A program made the translations under genes and the position numbers. Shown here piece after piece: positions 13,401-22,391 of a stretch of DNA of 64,000 nucleotides. This DNA comes from Oasisia sp. SBJ-2009 (lineage: Eukaryota; Annelida; Polychaeta; Sabellida; Siboglinidae): the NCBI GenBank assembly GCA_964017155.1, contig OZ024856.1:41002770-41066769 (forward strand), written 5' to 3'. Each line of letters opens with the position of its first letter. The first letter of the stretch is position 1. The notes beneath the pieces were generated by a model, which worked only from the letters and a program-made list of their open reading frames with translations, searched no databases and was not told the DNA's origin.

Positions 13401-16400
13401 CCCATTTGAGTCACATTTTTGTATATGCGTTGTATTTTTGTATGAGCCACATTCATATATGAACCATACTTATGTATGAGCCACATTCATATATGACCCA
13501 TACTTATGTATGAGCCACATTCATATATGAACCATATTTATGTATGAGCCACATTCATATATGAACCATACTTATGTATGAGCCATATTCATATACGAAC
13601 CATGTTCGTGTATGAGCCACGTTCATATATGAACCATATTCATGTATGGCCTGTACTCGTATACATATTCATGTATGAACCATATTCACTTGATGATGAA
13701 TTTGCTTATCCTTTTCTGAACGTTGCAGCTTTGAGGGATTGTCTATAGACCTCGCTGTGTTTATTTGCTAACCTTCCAACTGCCCAGATGTTTGCTCCCA
13801 TCCATTCCCATCCTCCGTATCCCTCTTCCATTTCTTCCTAGCCTTCCTCTGGTTCATGCACTTGTTGTGTGGATGTTGTTGTTGTCGTTGCTATGACAAC
13901 AGTTATTGTGTGTTTGCAGGAAAGAACCAGGCCCTGTACAGACATGACCTTCTGGCTCTACACAGTAAACATCAGCACCGGTTCTCTCTTCCCATGAACA
14001 AGATTCCTGAGAAACTGGTGCCCAGGTGAGTGACGTGTTCCCTGAGTGACATGTTCCCTGAGTGACGTGGGAGTGACGTGTTCCCCGAGTGACGTGTTTC
14101 CCGAGTGATGTGTTCCCCGAGTGACGTGTTCCCTGAGTGACGTGTTCCCTGAGTGACGTGTTCCCTGAGTGACGTGTTCCCTGAGTGGCGTGTTCCATGA
14201 GTGGCGTGTTCCATGAGTGACGTGTTCCCTGAGTGACGTGTTCCCTGAATGGCGTGTTCCATGAGTGACGTGTTCCCTGAGTGGCGTATTCCATGAGTGA
14301 CGTGTTCCCCGAGTGACGTGTTCCCCGAGTGACGTGTTCCCCGAGTGACGTGTTCCCCGAGTGACGTGTTCCCCGAGTGACGTGTTCCCCGAGTGACGTG
14401 TTCCCCGAGTGTCGTGTTCCCCGAGTGACGTGTTCCCAGAGTGACGTGTTCCCCGAGTGTCGTGTTCCCTGAGTGACGTGTTCCCTGAGTGACATGTTCC
14501 CTGAGTGACGTGTTCCTTGAGTGACGTGTTCCCTGAGTGACATGTTCCCTGAGTGACGTGTTCCCCTGCAGTTTGCCTCCAACGATTCCTGCACTTTTCT
14601 GAATAGCCTTGATTACCCAGACTCCGTGAGGTGGCAGCACTTTTAAGCCCCACAACTCTGCCAATGTCACCAACAGGGTGGCTTTACCCCAGAGTAGGAT
14701 AGAGACACTGATTGGATTGGTATTCAACATTAAACTTATATTCACACAAAATATAACAGAAGTAAAAATGTGCTGTTGTTTATGAATCAGGAATTATGGT
14801 AGGATAAGCCAGTATTATTCAGGTGTGTGGGGTCGCAGCATTTGCTTTTAGATAATATTCAAAAGCCGGTTAAGTGACCAGACTATCTTTTCAGTGAAGT
14901 TATATACCCAAGGGAGAATTGGTTAAATGAGACTATTTTCTCAACTGACTGATCTGGGCTGATCTGAATTTTTATGTTGACCAATCAGTCAATGGTTGGT
15001 CAGTTGAGGAAAACACCACTCACAAAGAAAATGAAAAAGTGCCTTTCTTTTTCCATGTATCAAGTTTAAGTCAACTGGTAGTTGACTCCACAGACAAACC
15101 TCAGCTGACAGCACTCGTCTCTCGTTTGTGCATAAAAGAACAAAAACAAATCAATTAGAAAAAGCTCCCGTTTGAAAATACAGCCTCAGCGTGTCATGCC
15201 TGCAAGGAGTTCTATATAGGAAGGATCCTGGGGAAATATTGGGGGAAAAACTGAATGTTTTCATGTGTAAAGTTATAAATCCACACCACACACTGATTAC
15301 TGTTGTATACCGTGGGAATAGATGAGTTATTGGCTGTTTGTTGTTGTATTCCTGTCATCCTGGGAAGCAGATGTGCACATTGGATATGCACGTAAACAAT
15401 GTGGTGTGGTGATTTTGTTTTTAAAGCTTGTATGCATATTGGATGCGTTAGTAAACAATGTGGTATAGCATACTGATATTGCAAACAACTCGTATGGAAG
15501 TTAATTTTATTGTTCTTTTTTATTGGGGACAAAAACAGAAAAACAGGTGTTGTTTATGCACACACCAAATTTAATCCACCAAAATATGCAAATGTTAAAA
15601 AAAATAGATTTATTACCAAGTAATGTTCCACATGTTCAGTTATCATTTATAGTATAATGACCCAAATGTAAATTAAAAATAAATTTACTACACATTCTAA
15701 ATGTAATGTCTGATTACAGTAAAAAATTCAGAGTCTTCTGGAAGAGCGGTTTTGCACTGATTAAAACAATTTGTGTCTCAATAAGCTCAAAGCTTCCTTG
15801 TTACCCTGGGTTTGCCCTTGACAGCAATCTTGTTTAAGTCTTACTTTCTAATAAAACTTTGGGGCATATTTTATTAAACATGCAACGTTTCGGCCCATCA
15901 ACTATGGTGGAGTGGTCTCTTTGTTTCACCAGTGTATTCCATATTGTGAAGTCATCCTTCCTCTCTCTCTCCGCAGGAAGTTTGTGATGACGACGAAGGT
16001 GCCGGACACGAAGGGTTGCTTGCGGTGTTGTGTGGGACGCAACCCCTACAACGGCTACAAGTACCTGTGTGGGGCCATGCCCAGCAGTGTCTTCCTCATG
16101 CAGTGGTACGACCCCCTCAACAAGTTCATGCTGCTCAAGGTAGGTGCAGTGGTACAACCCCCTCAACAAGTTCATGCTGCTCAAGGTAGGTGCAGTGGTA
16201 CAACCCCCTTAACAAGTTCATGCTGCTCAAGGTAGGTGCAGTGGTACGACCCCCTTAACAAGTTCATGCTGCCCAAGGAACGGGATATTGTCGTCAGGAG
16301 GGAGGGTTTGAATGGGCTCCAGTCTTCACTCCCTTCCTCTGCCTCATGTCATCACAGGCTCCAGTCTTCACTCCCTTCCTCTGCCTCATGTCATCACAGG

Positions 16401-18807
16401 CTCCAGTCTTCACTCCCTGCCTCCGCCTCATGTCATCACAGGCTCTGTGTGGTTGTTGGACCACTGGACGAAGCATGGGGCCTGGTCAGGATGAGCAAAG
16501 GACCGTAACTGAATGGTCCATGTCTTGAATGGACCATGACCAATGTGTTTAAGGACTATATATGGCACAGGTCTTATTTATTAGTGCTGTTAGTATTTCT
16601 TTAAATTATTGTTTGGTGAAAAGCAAGGTAATTTAGAACAGTTTATATTATGGAAATGATTTCCTTGTGTGACTTAAAACACAAACATTAACAACAGTAA
16701 AACAAATATTGCTGTAGTTAGAACATACTGAGTTGGAATGATCATAATAAGACTAAGAGTTCATTGTGATAAGAAATTATTACGATTCAGCTACACTTTT
16801 TGGGATTTAAAAATAAATTCACCTTTTTATAATTTACAACACTAATATGACTGCTGAATGGTACATTTTTTAAATGCTTCTTAAATTTAACATATCTACA
16901 GTTTAAAGATAAACTTAAGAACTCATGACCTTAGTGAAGGTCCTGTTACCTGTGACACTCAACCACTGTTTGTTGTCAGCAGCAGTTCGACTGTCCCATC
17001 TACGCCCCAATGAAGGTGTTTGAGATGTTCATCACCCCGGACCTTGACTACCCCGTGGTGTGTGTCGGTGTCACTAAAGAGTGAGTATCGAGTATATTTT
17101 CGTTCAACCACAAGCTGTTTTTATGTTTTAACGCCCAACAAAACTTTGCATGGCTGACGTGCATTCTGCTGCATGTTGTACGAGTGGGGCAGTGGTAAAC
17201 ATAAGTTATGTTGTGTGATTCGGTGGAATGATGTTCTTATGAAAAGTCAACAGAATCTGTTGTGTAGGTTTTGATGAAAGATAGGTAGTTGTTAATACTG
17301 TCTAGTCTTGCTTTTCTGTCACCTCTGTAATACATCCACACCTGAATAACACAGCCAGCTCAAGTTATATTTAACAGTGAAGTACAGGAAACAAACTGTG
17401 TTAATGTACAACAATGCACAACTTATACATATGTATTTATGTATTTTAGTTGAATTATTATTAATTTTTATATGTAATGTACGTCATATCTTTGATTGAA
17501 TATTGTATTGTAAACACTTCTCAACAAAGGTCTACTTTGGATTTTAGTGTGTAAATAAGGTTGTTATTATTAGTACTATTGTTACTGTAGTCACCTGTGG
17601 CTGTTAAGGTCACTTTGGCCCAGTGCCAAGGTGACCTTAATAGGGAGGGAGGTTCCACTGTATGTTTGATATTGAGAGCTCATACAATGTGGCAGTGGTT
17701 CTTCTGAAGCAAACCTTCAGGTTAGTTGACCTGTTAGAGATAATGTTAACCTTGAGTCTCTGACATGTGGAGGTGTTCATGAAAATGTTCATCACGTTGG
17801 AAGAATAATTACGTAGATTCGATTATTTTTATACACAACTAGAGAGTCACTCACATCATCTTTTTGACCATCTTCGGAATTCTATTCAGTTTGTTCTCTG
17901 CACACCAGATGGCATGGCAAGCTGTGTGTCTCATATGTGACTCGGTCTGTGGTCAACTATTGACGTTGTTCATCGCCTCTTTTCATCACCAATGATGAAC
18001 AGAGTACATGATGACACAGATGGAGTGTGCATCAGTCTGACCACCACGCCATCTAGTGAGCTGAGAACAAATGGATCCTGATGAAAACCACCAACGGTGG
18101 TTGAAACATTGACATAAGTTAACTTCTAGTTGTTTATTAAGAACAGTCGCCTATGTAGGAGTAGATGACGGTCGTCACATTGTGGTGTTGACATGTTTCA
18201 GCCCCAACACGTCCCATCTCAAGTTTGACAAGATCAACTTGAACTCGTCGTCTAGCTGGTTCACAGAGATCGGATCAGGTACGCCCTCACCCTGTCATGT
18301 GACCTGTCTTGTGGATTCACTCTGGTGATGGAGGTTTTCATGTTGGCGCCAAGTATTTGTAAATTTAACCATGTAGTCTTTCACTTATTTCTGTCTTTAA
18401 GATGAGAGGTTTTTGAGGTTAGTCGTCAAGTGATGGAACTGTAGTAAGAACTTTAACATTACGTAACTCTTAGGTCTTTGTAAACATTATTATTCCCTTG
18501 AAACATTCAACTGTAATGATAAACACATACACACAAACACATATCACACATACTCATACCCACACACCCACACACATACATACTCACACACATAAACACA
18601 TACACAAACACGCACACACACACACACTCACACACATACATACTCACACATAAACACACGCATGCATGCACGCATGCACACACGTGCACACAAACACACA
18701 CACACACACACACACATGCATGCACACACACACACACACTCACACACTCACACACTCACACACTCACACACTCACACACTCACACACTCACTCACTCACT
18801 CACACAC

Positions 18808-18869
<62 letters not shown>

Positions 18870-21800
18870 CTCACTATGACTACCTCTACATAAACAGTTG
18901 CATTGGGTGTGAGTTGTGTATTTAATCAAATTAGCTGTTATTACTTACTTGTTGTGCCCTTTCCCCTCGACACCCGTCTTAGTTGGTTAGTTCCCTGCAT
19001 TTGTCAGATATCTCCAGTGGGTATCTCCTTTACATCACGTCCTTCCCAGCAATCTTTCATTCCTAAAACTAAGCTCAATATTAGCAACATGCATTCTCCA
19101 TAGCGGCACACATAATGTACAGTCTGCTCCCTGTAAGTTTGAAAACATCTCAAATTGTAGCTGCCATTTGCCAAACACCTAGACACCTATTTGTTTGAAA
19201 TCACATTCCCACCGTAAATCTTTGGCAGTCCATTGCTCTAATGAACGTCTCCTCTCACAAGTGGCCCTATTGGTTTTTACACGTTGTTCCTCAGATTCCA
19301 GTGGATGTAGGCAATAAATGACTGTTACTTATGAAGTAAATTTCACTTTCTGCGCCTGCAAACCACACGTGTGAAATTATAAATGTGACTTTGTCTTGTT
19401 TCAGGGGAGAAGCAGCTAAACGTGGTGAATGTGGCCCAGCTCGAGAAGGACACCATCCTGGTCTGCTACGACAGTGAGTCCCCTCCCCTCACACAGACAC
19501 TCACTTCACCCCCAGTGGCTACCGTTTCTGATCAGTATGACAACACGTAGCTGAACACATGCACTGTTGTCATACAATAGACTGTTGCTTCAGCACGGGA
19601 GATAGTCATTACCTGGTTAACATGTAATATGTGTGTTTTAATGTTTTAATGATGCAAATTAAGTAAAAATATGTCAGTCAATGTAAGTGAGACACTTGGA
19701 GAGACAGTGAGAGAAGTACAAAGAATGTCTCAGTAAGTCCACACACATCAGGTGACTCAGTAAGCGAGTTTCTTCCCGCAGATCTGGTCAACGTGGTCAG
19801 CATGTCCGGTCGACTCAAGTCCAGCAGACATCAGGCGGCCGAATTACATTTTGACTTCCCTGTGGACTCGTTAGGTGATTACAGGATTCTGTGTTTTTAT
19901 TGCTATTATAGATCATAAGGTACCTTCTATTGTTCCTAAGCTTGGAAGAAAGCTAGATACAGTTATTAGTATTTTATTTATTGTTGTAACTTGTGTAATT
20001 AGCTTTATATGTTTAGTAAATATCCTTAATATTGCCATTCATGTTCAGTGTTGCTATTGTTTATTGTTGCTAAGTATGTGGCATTAATGTTTCTCACATA
20101 TTTGTACTCGTAGTGAAACTGAACCTTAGGTTAACAGCGCAACTGAACATCCACGTGACAATTTTCTCATAAACATGTCAACAGTATACCACAACACAAT
20201 CTTGACAGATGTTATGTTAGCAAAACTTAGTAACCCATTCATGTGACAGTTAAAACTGGAGAAGTCGCACTTTTCATAATATCTGATACAATTGTTGACA
20301 CGAGTACATATATTTTCAGTGTGTCTCAAAGACAGTGTGCTGGCGTTTCACAAGCATGGTATGCAAGGCCGCAGCTTCAAGGCCAACGAGGTATGTGTAC
20401 ACACAGTAGCAATTGACAGTGTTTACAACACAGTGCTTCTTTGATAGGCATTGATGGATCCAGTATGTCTCAGTTGAAATGTTACATTTGTTCACTATAT
20501 TTTATGTGTATTACATAACTTAAGCAGCATGACGTCTGTGAACTACAGTTCCCACTTGAATAAATTTGCCTTAGGTTTTTGTTGAGGTGGTCGGAACATT
20601 TACAAAATATACAACAGAATTCGCTAATGCTCCACATATTCGTCACCCATTTTGATGGTCTGATGAGCCTTGTTGCCAGGCAACAAGTGATGTAATAGAG
20701 ATAGGAATAGGAAAGTAAAGTCAAGTCAACACCATGATATATGGCTTTTATGTCAGTACTAGATAGGTATGAGAAATGAGTTGCAATTGTAAAGATGAGT
20801 TGGACTGGATTGGTGTTTATGTATTCTCACAATCTATCAATCAGTACTTGTCATATCCACAGGTAACACAAGAGATCTGTGATCGTTCACGGGTATTCCG
20901 ATTGCTTGGCTCTGACAACAGGTAAGAGAGTGGCTGTATTGTCTGTCAACACCACGATGCACCAAAATGACATTGTCACTGGTGTGTCATAGAAATAGTG
21001 TCCTCGGCAAAATGCCAGTGGACATTTGCATTTAAAAAAACTCATTAATTTTGACAGTGGATTTGTGCAATGATGAATTTTCCTTACAAGCTCTCTACCT
21101 TAGTGAGACAAGCCCCAGATAAAGAGCTCTTATGAAAAACCACCCTTAAACAGAATCTGTTGTTAAAATTATCGCGCTTTTTCAAAAATGCATAAAGCCA
21201 CTGTGGTATCCCTGTGAAGATAATTCTGTGACATGCTGGCAACTGTATTAGTAGCATATCCTTCAGTTGTCAGGTTTTAGATCACTGTTAAAGAGCAAAA
21301 GTTATTGTAAAGAGTAAATGGGTGAGGCGTATGAGTTAATCAGCTACATTTCTTTGATATATCTACGACCTTTAGATCAGCTCTATTATAATTAAATCTT
21401 CTGAAACTATAGGCACTTTTGCAAACAAGAAAACGTTAAAACAGACATGTGTGAAATTGCTTTTTCACCATAAATTGTTGGTGTTTCCATGTTCCAATGA
21501 CAACTTTTGCGTGTCCCCGTTTATGATTACACCAAATGATTTTGTTGGTTGCGCCTCTGATCTTGAATATTCAAGGATATAGGCACTATAGAAGAGTTAC
21601 AATTATGTGAATAGAATTGTAAACGTCAGTGTTAGAATTAAAGGGGCACTGTATGGGATTGAACCTTCCACGCGAAACGGCAAAATTTGGCCGACCCGCG
21701 AGAGGCAGCACCCTCAGTACCTAAAAATATCTTGTTGACGTTCACGATGTTGCGCAGCCGAGCGGTGGATAAAACTGCGACAACTGACAAGACAAGCGTG

Positions 21801-22154
21801 CCGCGTGATAACTGTTTTTAACTCATGGCTTTTAAAAGTGACCCTGGACAGTGCAGTTGTGGAAACATCTGTAATAGACTGGAAAAGAGAGGCGCGTGTC
21901 TGTGTTTGATTTAAATTCAACAAGATATTTTTAGGTACTGACGGTGCTGCCTCCTTGCGGGTCGGCAAAATGTTGCTGTTTCGCGTTGAAGGTTCAATCC
22001 CATACAGTGCCCCTTTAAACAGGTAGACGCCATTGTCCAGGTCCTCACTGTTGGTTCGTGTTGTAGGGTGATTCTACTGGACAGTCGGCCCACAGACTCT
22101 CCTACTGCCCCGCCAAACCTGTACGTCCTTGCCGGCCACGAGAACACGTTTTGA
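4427..22154 (+). CDS. MAP4K3: MAP4K3/MAP4K5-type kinase, 3' part of gene (linker and CNH domain)
   Basis: Members of this family are cytosolic Ste20/germinal-centre kinases acting upstream of JNK and, for MAP4K3, in amino-acid signalling to mTORC1. They have an N-terminal kinase, a proline-rich linker and a C-terminal CNH domain. Sixteen exons are placed here: two probable (4427-4483, 6715-6754) and fourteen secure, totalling 1,576 coding bases (about 525 residues). Landmarks are the linker motif [10 protein letters not shown], the CNH entry [19 protein letters not shown], then [36 protein letters not shown], the WFTEIG and HGMQGRSF motifs, and the family ending [10 protein letters not shown] followed by TF and TGA. 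Intron phases agree at every junction. The kinase domain and start codon lie outside the window to the left. MAP4K3 and MAP4K5 cannot be separated from this portion; an invertebrate may have a single co-orthologue. The gene converges on the stomatin gene on the opposite strand. Confidence 0.93.
4484..6714 (+). other. Probable MAP4K intron
   Basis: No supported exon. About 6090-6290 holds three degenerate copies of a roughly 60-bp unit (TGTGATCCTGAGATCTGTCATC ... CAGCTACATGT, variable). The remainder is unremarkable AT-rich DNA. Confidence 0.45.
6715..6754 (+). CDS. MAP4K3: Probable MAP4K linker microexon (40 bp)
   Basis: Acceptor GGTTGCTGTTGCAG and consensus donor CAA|GTAAGT. Joined to CA from the exon before, it reads [14 protein letters not shown] and leaves phase 0, which is exactly what the next exon needs. 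Proline/threonine-rich content suits the linker. Confidence 0.4.
7531..7662. mobile_element. Foldback MITE flanked by TTAA
   Basis: Arms of about 43 bp (CTTACTTTGGAGCATTTGTC ... CGACGTTTCGACC) face each other almost perfectly across about 45 bp. TTAA stands on both sides (7527-7530 and 7663-7666), as for TTAA-specific DNA transposons. The right TTAA is shared with the next element. Confidence 0.75.
7667..8492. mobile_element. TTAA-flanked DNA transposon relic (826 bp)
   Basis: Termini AGGACAAA and TTTGTCCT with imperfect terminal inverted repeats of roughly 90-100 bp: ATTTCCACATATACTCAA at about 7729-7746 pairs with 8412-8429. TTAA lies on each side (7663-7666, 8493-8496). piggyBac and Kolobok transposons duplicate TTAA. 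The interior carries a short THAP-like start, so this looks like an internally deleted derivative of a THAP-bearing transposon. It ends 37 bp before a MAP4K coding exon. Confidence 0.8.
8018..8056 (+). pseudogene. THAP-domain N-terminus remnant in MITE
   Basis: ATG at 8018 opens [12 protein letters not shown] followed by TGA. THAP zinc fingers begin MPxxCxxxGCxN, with the first two zinc-ligand cysteines spaced as here. Only the first dozen residues survive. The fragment probably derives from the parental transposase. Confidence 0.55.
8530..8913 (+). CDS. MAP4K3: MAP4K linker exon, proline-rich
   Basis: Exon of 384 bp, phase 0 in and out, acceptor ACTTCTCAG and donor CCC|GTAAGT. Encodes 128 residues beginning [18 protein letters not shown], then a polyproline patch ([10 protein letters not shown]) and [10 protein letters not shown] near the end. 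SH3-binding polyproline motifs are usual in this kinase family. Its GC content is well above that of the flanks. The exon starts only 37 bp after the right end of a TTAA MITE. Confidence 0.85.
8914..10122 (+). other. MAP4K intron carrying a SINE
   Basis: The 1.2-kb intron between the polyproline exon and the [15 protein letters not shown] exon. Its main content is the tRNA-headed SINE at 9355-9680; nothing else was recognised. Confidence 0.8.
9355..9680 (+). mobile_element. tRNA-derived SINE
   Basis: The head has an RNA polymerase III box A (TGGCTCAGGGGTAGAGC, about 9368) and box B (GGTTCGAATCC, 9410-9420) at tRNA-like spacing. The body runs to a tail GTGCCTTGAGCA ... CTATATAAGAACTTACC, a tail type common in invertebrate SINEs. 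A tRNA cloverleaf is degraded (anticodon arm TCTCG/CGAGA with a 4-nt loop), so this is not a functional tRNA gene. It lies in a MAP4K intron, sense orientation. Confidence 0.75.
10123..10167 (+). CDS. MAP4K3: MAP4K exon [15 protein letters not shown]
   Basis: A 45-bp exon, phase 0 on both sides, acceptor TTCCAG and donor CAC|GTGAGT. The NGLPPTPKV segment just before the CNH domain is a hallmark of MAP4K3/MAP4K5 proteins. Confidence 0.93.
10462..10546 (+). CDS. MAP4K3: MAP4K exon, start of CNH domain
   Basis: An 85-bp exon reading [18 protein letters not shown] through WVHPETK, acceptor GTTTGTTTCAG, ends phase 1 at donor AAG|GTTTGA (weak donor). Matches the first CNH strands of the family. 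Confidence 0.93.
10945..11024 (+). CDS. MAP4K3: MAP4K CNH exon ([15 protein letters not shown])
   Basis: An 80-bp exon entered with one carried base. Reads [19 protein letters not shown] then IHEGTMEL, donor CTG|GTGAGA, phase 0 out. The family-diagnostic [10 protein letters not shown] motif is intact. Confidence 0.95.
11160..11255 (+). mobile_element. 5'-truncated copy of the same SINE
   Basis: Shares TTGATTGAACAGGTCTG and the tail ACACTATATAA with the SINE at 9355-9680, but lacks the tRNA-like head. 5' truncation is typical of retrotransposed SINEs. Confidence 0.6.
11618..11678 (+). CDS. MAP4K3: MAP4K CNH exon ([13 protein letters not shown])
   Basis: A 61-bp exon, acceptor GTCCTTGCAG, reading [20 protein letters not shown], donor G|GTACGT in phase 1. 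The next 60 bp of intron hold short GTCACTGTCACCA repeats that resemble the exon's TGTCACTGTC end. Confidence 0.93.
12278..12536. repeat. TTCG / TCGG tetranucleotide array
   Basis: A gradient of three blocks: pure (TTCG)n, then alternating TTCGGTCG octamers, then pure (TCGG)n. Arg/Ser-rich and Thr/Asp/Arg-rich open frames here are artefacts. Confidence 0.97.
12901..12972. repeat. Short 21-bp tandem repeat
   Basis: Three to four copies of a 21-bp unit containing GGGATACTGTGTAAATTCAC. Confidence 0.85.
13440..13690. repeat. About 33-bp degenerate minisatellite
   Basis: Seven or more copies of a unit containing TATGAGCCACATTCATATA plus TGAACCATACTTATG, decaying to the right. Confidence 0.85.
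13920..14025 (+). CDS. MAP4K3: MAP4K CNH exon ([15 protein letters not shown])
   Basis: A 106-bp exon, acceptor GTGTTTGCAG, phase 1 in and 2 out. Encodes [19 protein letters not shown] to KIPEKLVPR. Its donor CCCAG|GTGAGT is also the first unit of a 16-bp minisatellite. Confidence 0.95.
14026..14566. repeat. 16-bp minisatellite beginning at a MAP4K splice donor
   Basis: About 33 copies of GAGTGACGTGTTCCCT with C/T and A/G variants. The first unit is the intron start itself: the donor reads CCCAG|GTGAGTGACGTGTTCC. In all later units the corresponding base is C or another base (CTGAGTGACG), so none matches the GTGAGT donor. Confidence 0.95.
14575..14770 (-). repeat. Dispersed repeat A, copy 1
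   Basis: Read on the - strand it shares AATATAAGTTTAATGTTGAA, GTGTCTCTA...CTCTGGGGTAA and TGCCACCTCACGGAGTCTGG with 54,470-54,740 on the + strand. It is an interspersed repeat of unknown class, since no coding sequence or clean termini were seen. Confidence 0.7.
14771..15976 (+). other. MAP4K intron, AT-rich
   Basis: No gene seen. CAACGTTTCGGCCCATC at about 15,882 resembles GTTTCGGC-type ends of some invertebrate retroelements; too short to classify. Confidence 0.6.
15977..16139 (+). CDS. MAP4K3: MAP4K CNH exon ([10 protein letters not shown])
   Basis: A 163-bp exon, acceptor CTCTCCGCAG, phase 2 in and 0 out. Reads [18 protein letters not shown], then [20 protein letters not shown] to NKFMLLK. 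Its last 39 bp and donor AAG|GTAGGT are tandemly repeated downstream; only the first donor keeps the frame into the next exon. Confidence 0.95.
16101..16277 (+). repeat. 46-bp tandem repeat of an exon end plus its splice donor
   Basis: Four copies. Each contains the last 39 bp of a MAP4K exon (CAGTGGTACRACCCC ... AAG) plus GTAGGTG. Copies start at 16101, 16147, 16193 and 16239. Donor AAG|GTAGGT is intact at 16140, 16186 and 16232; in the fourth copy it is AAG|GAACGG. Because 46 = 3n+1, donors 2 and 3 would shift the reading frame. Confidence 0.95.
16315..16440. repeat. 42-bp tandem repeat, three copies
   Basis: Unit begins GGCTCCAGTCTTCACTCCCT and ends CATGTCATCACA. Copies start at 16315, 16357 and 16399. 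It is intronic, just downstream of the donor repeat. Confidence 0.95.
16441..16979 (+). other. MAP4K intron remainder
   Basis: AT-rich intron with no recognised feature. Confidence 0.7.
16983..17080 (+). CDS. MAP4K3: MAP4K CNH exon ([20 protein letters not shown])
   Basis: A 98-bp exon, donor AAAGA|GTGAGT, phase 2 out. The acceptor is a triple CAGCAGCAG (16977-16985). I start after the third, giving [16 protein letters not shown]; the second would add one Gln without a frame change. Confidence 0.93.
17081..18201 (+). other. MAP4K intron without recognised genes
   Basis: A 1.1-kb intron. At 18,065-18,120 there is a short inverted motif (ACCACC-AAC-GGTGGT) in a GATGAAAACCACC...GTTGAAAC context, like the GTTGAAACG-type ends of some invertebrate retroelements. 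Nothing else was recognised. Confidence 0.6.
18202..18278 (+). CDS. MAP4K3: MAP4K CNH exon ([15 protein letters not shown])
   Basis: A 77-bp exon, acceptor ATGTTTCAG, donor CAG|GTACGC, phases 2 in and 1 out. The [14 protein letters not shown] motif is strongly conserved in MAP4K3/5. Confidence 0.95.
18520..18867. repeat. CA-rich microsatellite
   Basis: ACACATACT-type degenerate repeats grading into CACACTCA units and a pure (CA)n run of about 60 bp, inside a MAP4K intron. Confidence 0.97.
19405..19473 (+). CDS. MAP4K3: MAP4K CNH exon ([14 protein letters not shown])
   Basis: A 69-bp exon, acceptor CTTGTTTCAG, phase 1 on both sides, donor GACA|GTGAGT. Encodes [20 protein letters not shown] and then CYD. 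Confidence 0.94.
19782..19874 (+). CDS. MAP4K3: MAP4K CNH exon ([18 protein letters not shown])
   Basis: A 93-bp exon, acceptor CTTCCCGCAG, phase 1 on both sides, donor TTAG|GTGATT. Reads [31 protein letters not shown]. Confidence 0.94.
   Translation: MWSTWSACPVDSSPADIRRPNYILTSLWTR
20320..20390 (+). CDS. MAP4K3: MAP4K CNH exon ([17 protein letters not shown])
   Basis: A 71-bp exon, acceptor ATATTTTCAG, phase 1 in and 0 out, donor GAG|GTATGT. Encodes [24 protein letters not shown]. HGMQGxSF is a family signature. Confidence 0.95.
20863..20921 (+). CDS. MAP4K3: MAP4K CNH exon ([19 protein letters not shown])
   Basis: A 59-bp exon, acceptor CATATCCACAG, phase 0 in and 2 out, donor [19 protein letters not shown] is conserved in MAP4K3/5. 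Confidence 0.95.
21642..22014. mobile_element. TTAA MITE (373 bp) with about 97-bp inverted repeats
   Basis: Termini AGGGGCACTGTATGGGATTG and its reverse complement, flanked by TTAA at 21638-21641 and 22015-22018. The inverted repeats extend about 97 bp to AAAATATCTTGTTGA with a few mismatches and enclose about 180 bp without coding capacity. piggyBac/Kolobok-type non-autonomous element. Its right end is 52 bp from the MAP4K terminal exon. Confidence 0.88.
22067..22154 (+). CDS. MAP4K3: MAP4K terminal exon and stop codon
   Basis: Acceptor TTCGTGTTGTAG, phase 2 in. Encodes [29 protein letters not shown], then TGA at 22152-22154. Vertebrate family members end in LAGHEN plus two residues, so the C-terminus is full length. 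A TTAA MITE ends 52 bp before the exon. Confidence 0.95.
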
Positions 22155-22258
22155 CCGTAACCAGTGCACTAACTGACACTTGACGACTTTGAAAGACATC
22201 GACGCAGACAGCGGTGTCGATGTTTATGCCACACCGTCACGGCGGGAACATCACGATT

Positions 22259-22391
22259 ATGCAAATCATAGCAAACACGCAGCATCCATCACGTTTCCAT
22301 TGGCGCGATCATCCGTGTGTGCATGCTGTGTACAACGCCATCAGTGTGCGAGGAGATGCAAATTCGCACAGCCACGCACTTTGTATATAAA
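22259..22391 (+). promoter_or_regulatory. Octamer/CCAAT/TATA cluster downstream of MAP4K
   Basis: Two ATGCAAAT octamers (22259-22266, 22356-22363), an inverted CCAAT box (CCATTGG, 22298-22304) and TATATAAA (22384-22391). The second octamer is about 20 bp before the TATA box, the arrangement of Oct-driven promoters such as histone H2B genes. No clear downstream gene was found, so function is unproven. Confidence 0.3.

Larger units (their letters stand above)
11679..13919 (+). other. Repeat-rich MAP4K intron
   Basis: A 2.2-kb intron holding the TCGT/TCGG tetranucleotide array, four 21-bp repeats and the 13.4-kb repeat listed separately. No exon or other gene was seen. Confidence 0.75.

Noticed and set aside
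13854..14745. Three overlapping - strand frames of about 230-257 codons
   Set aside because: Products of the 16-bp minisatellite plus dispersed repeat A; they also run antisense across a MAP4K coding exon.
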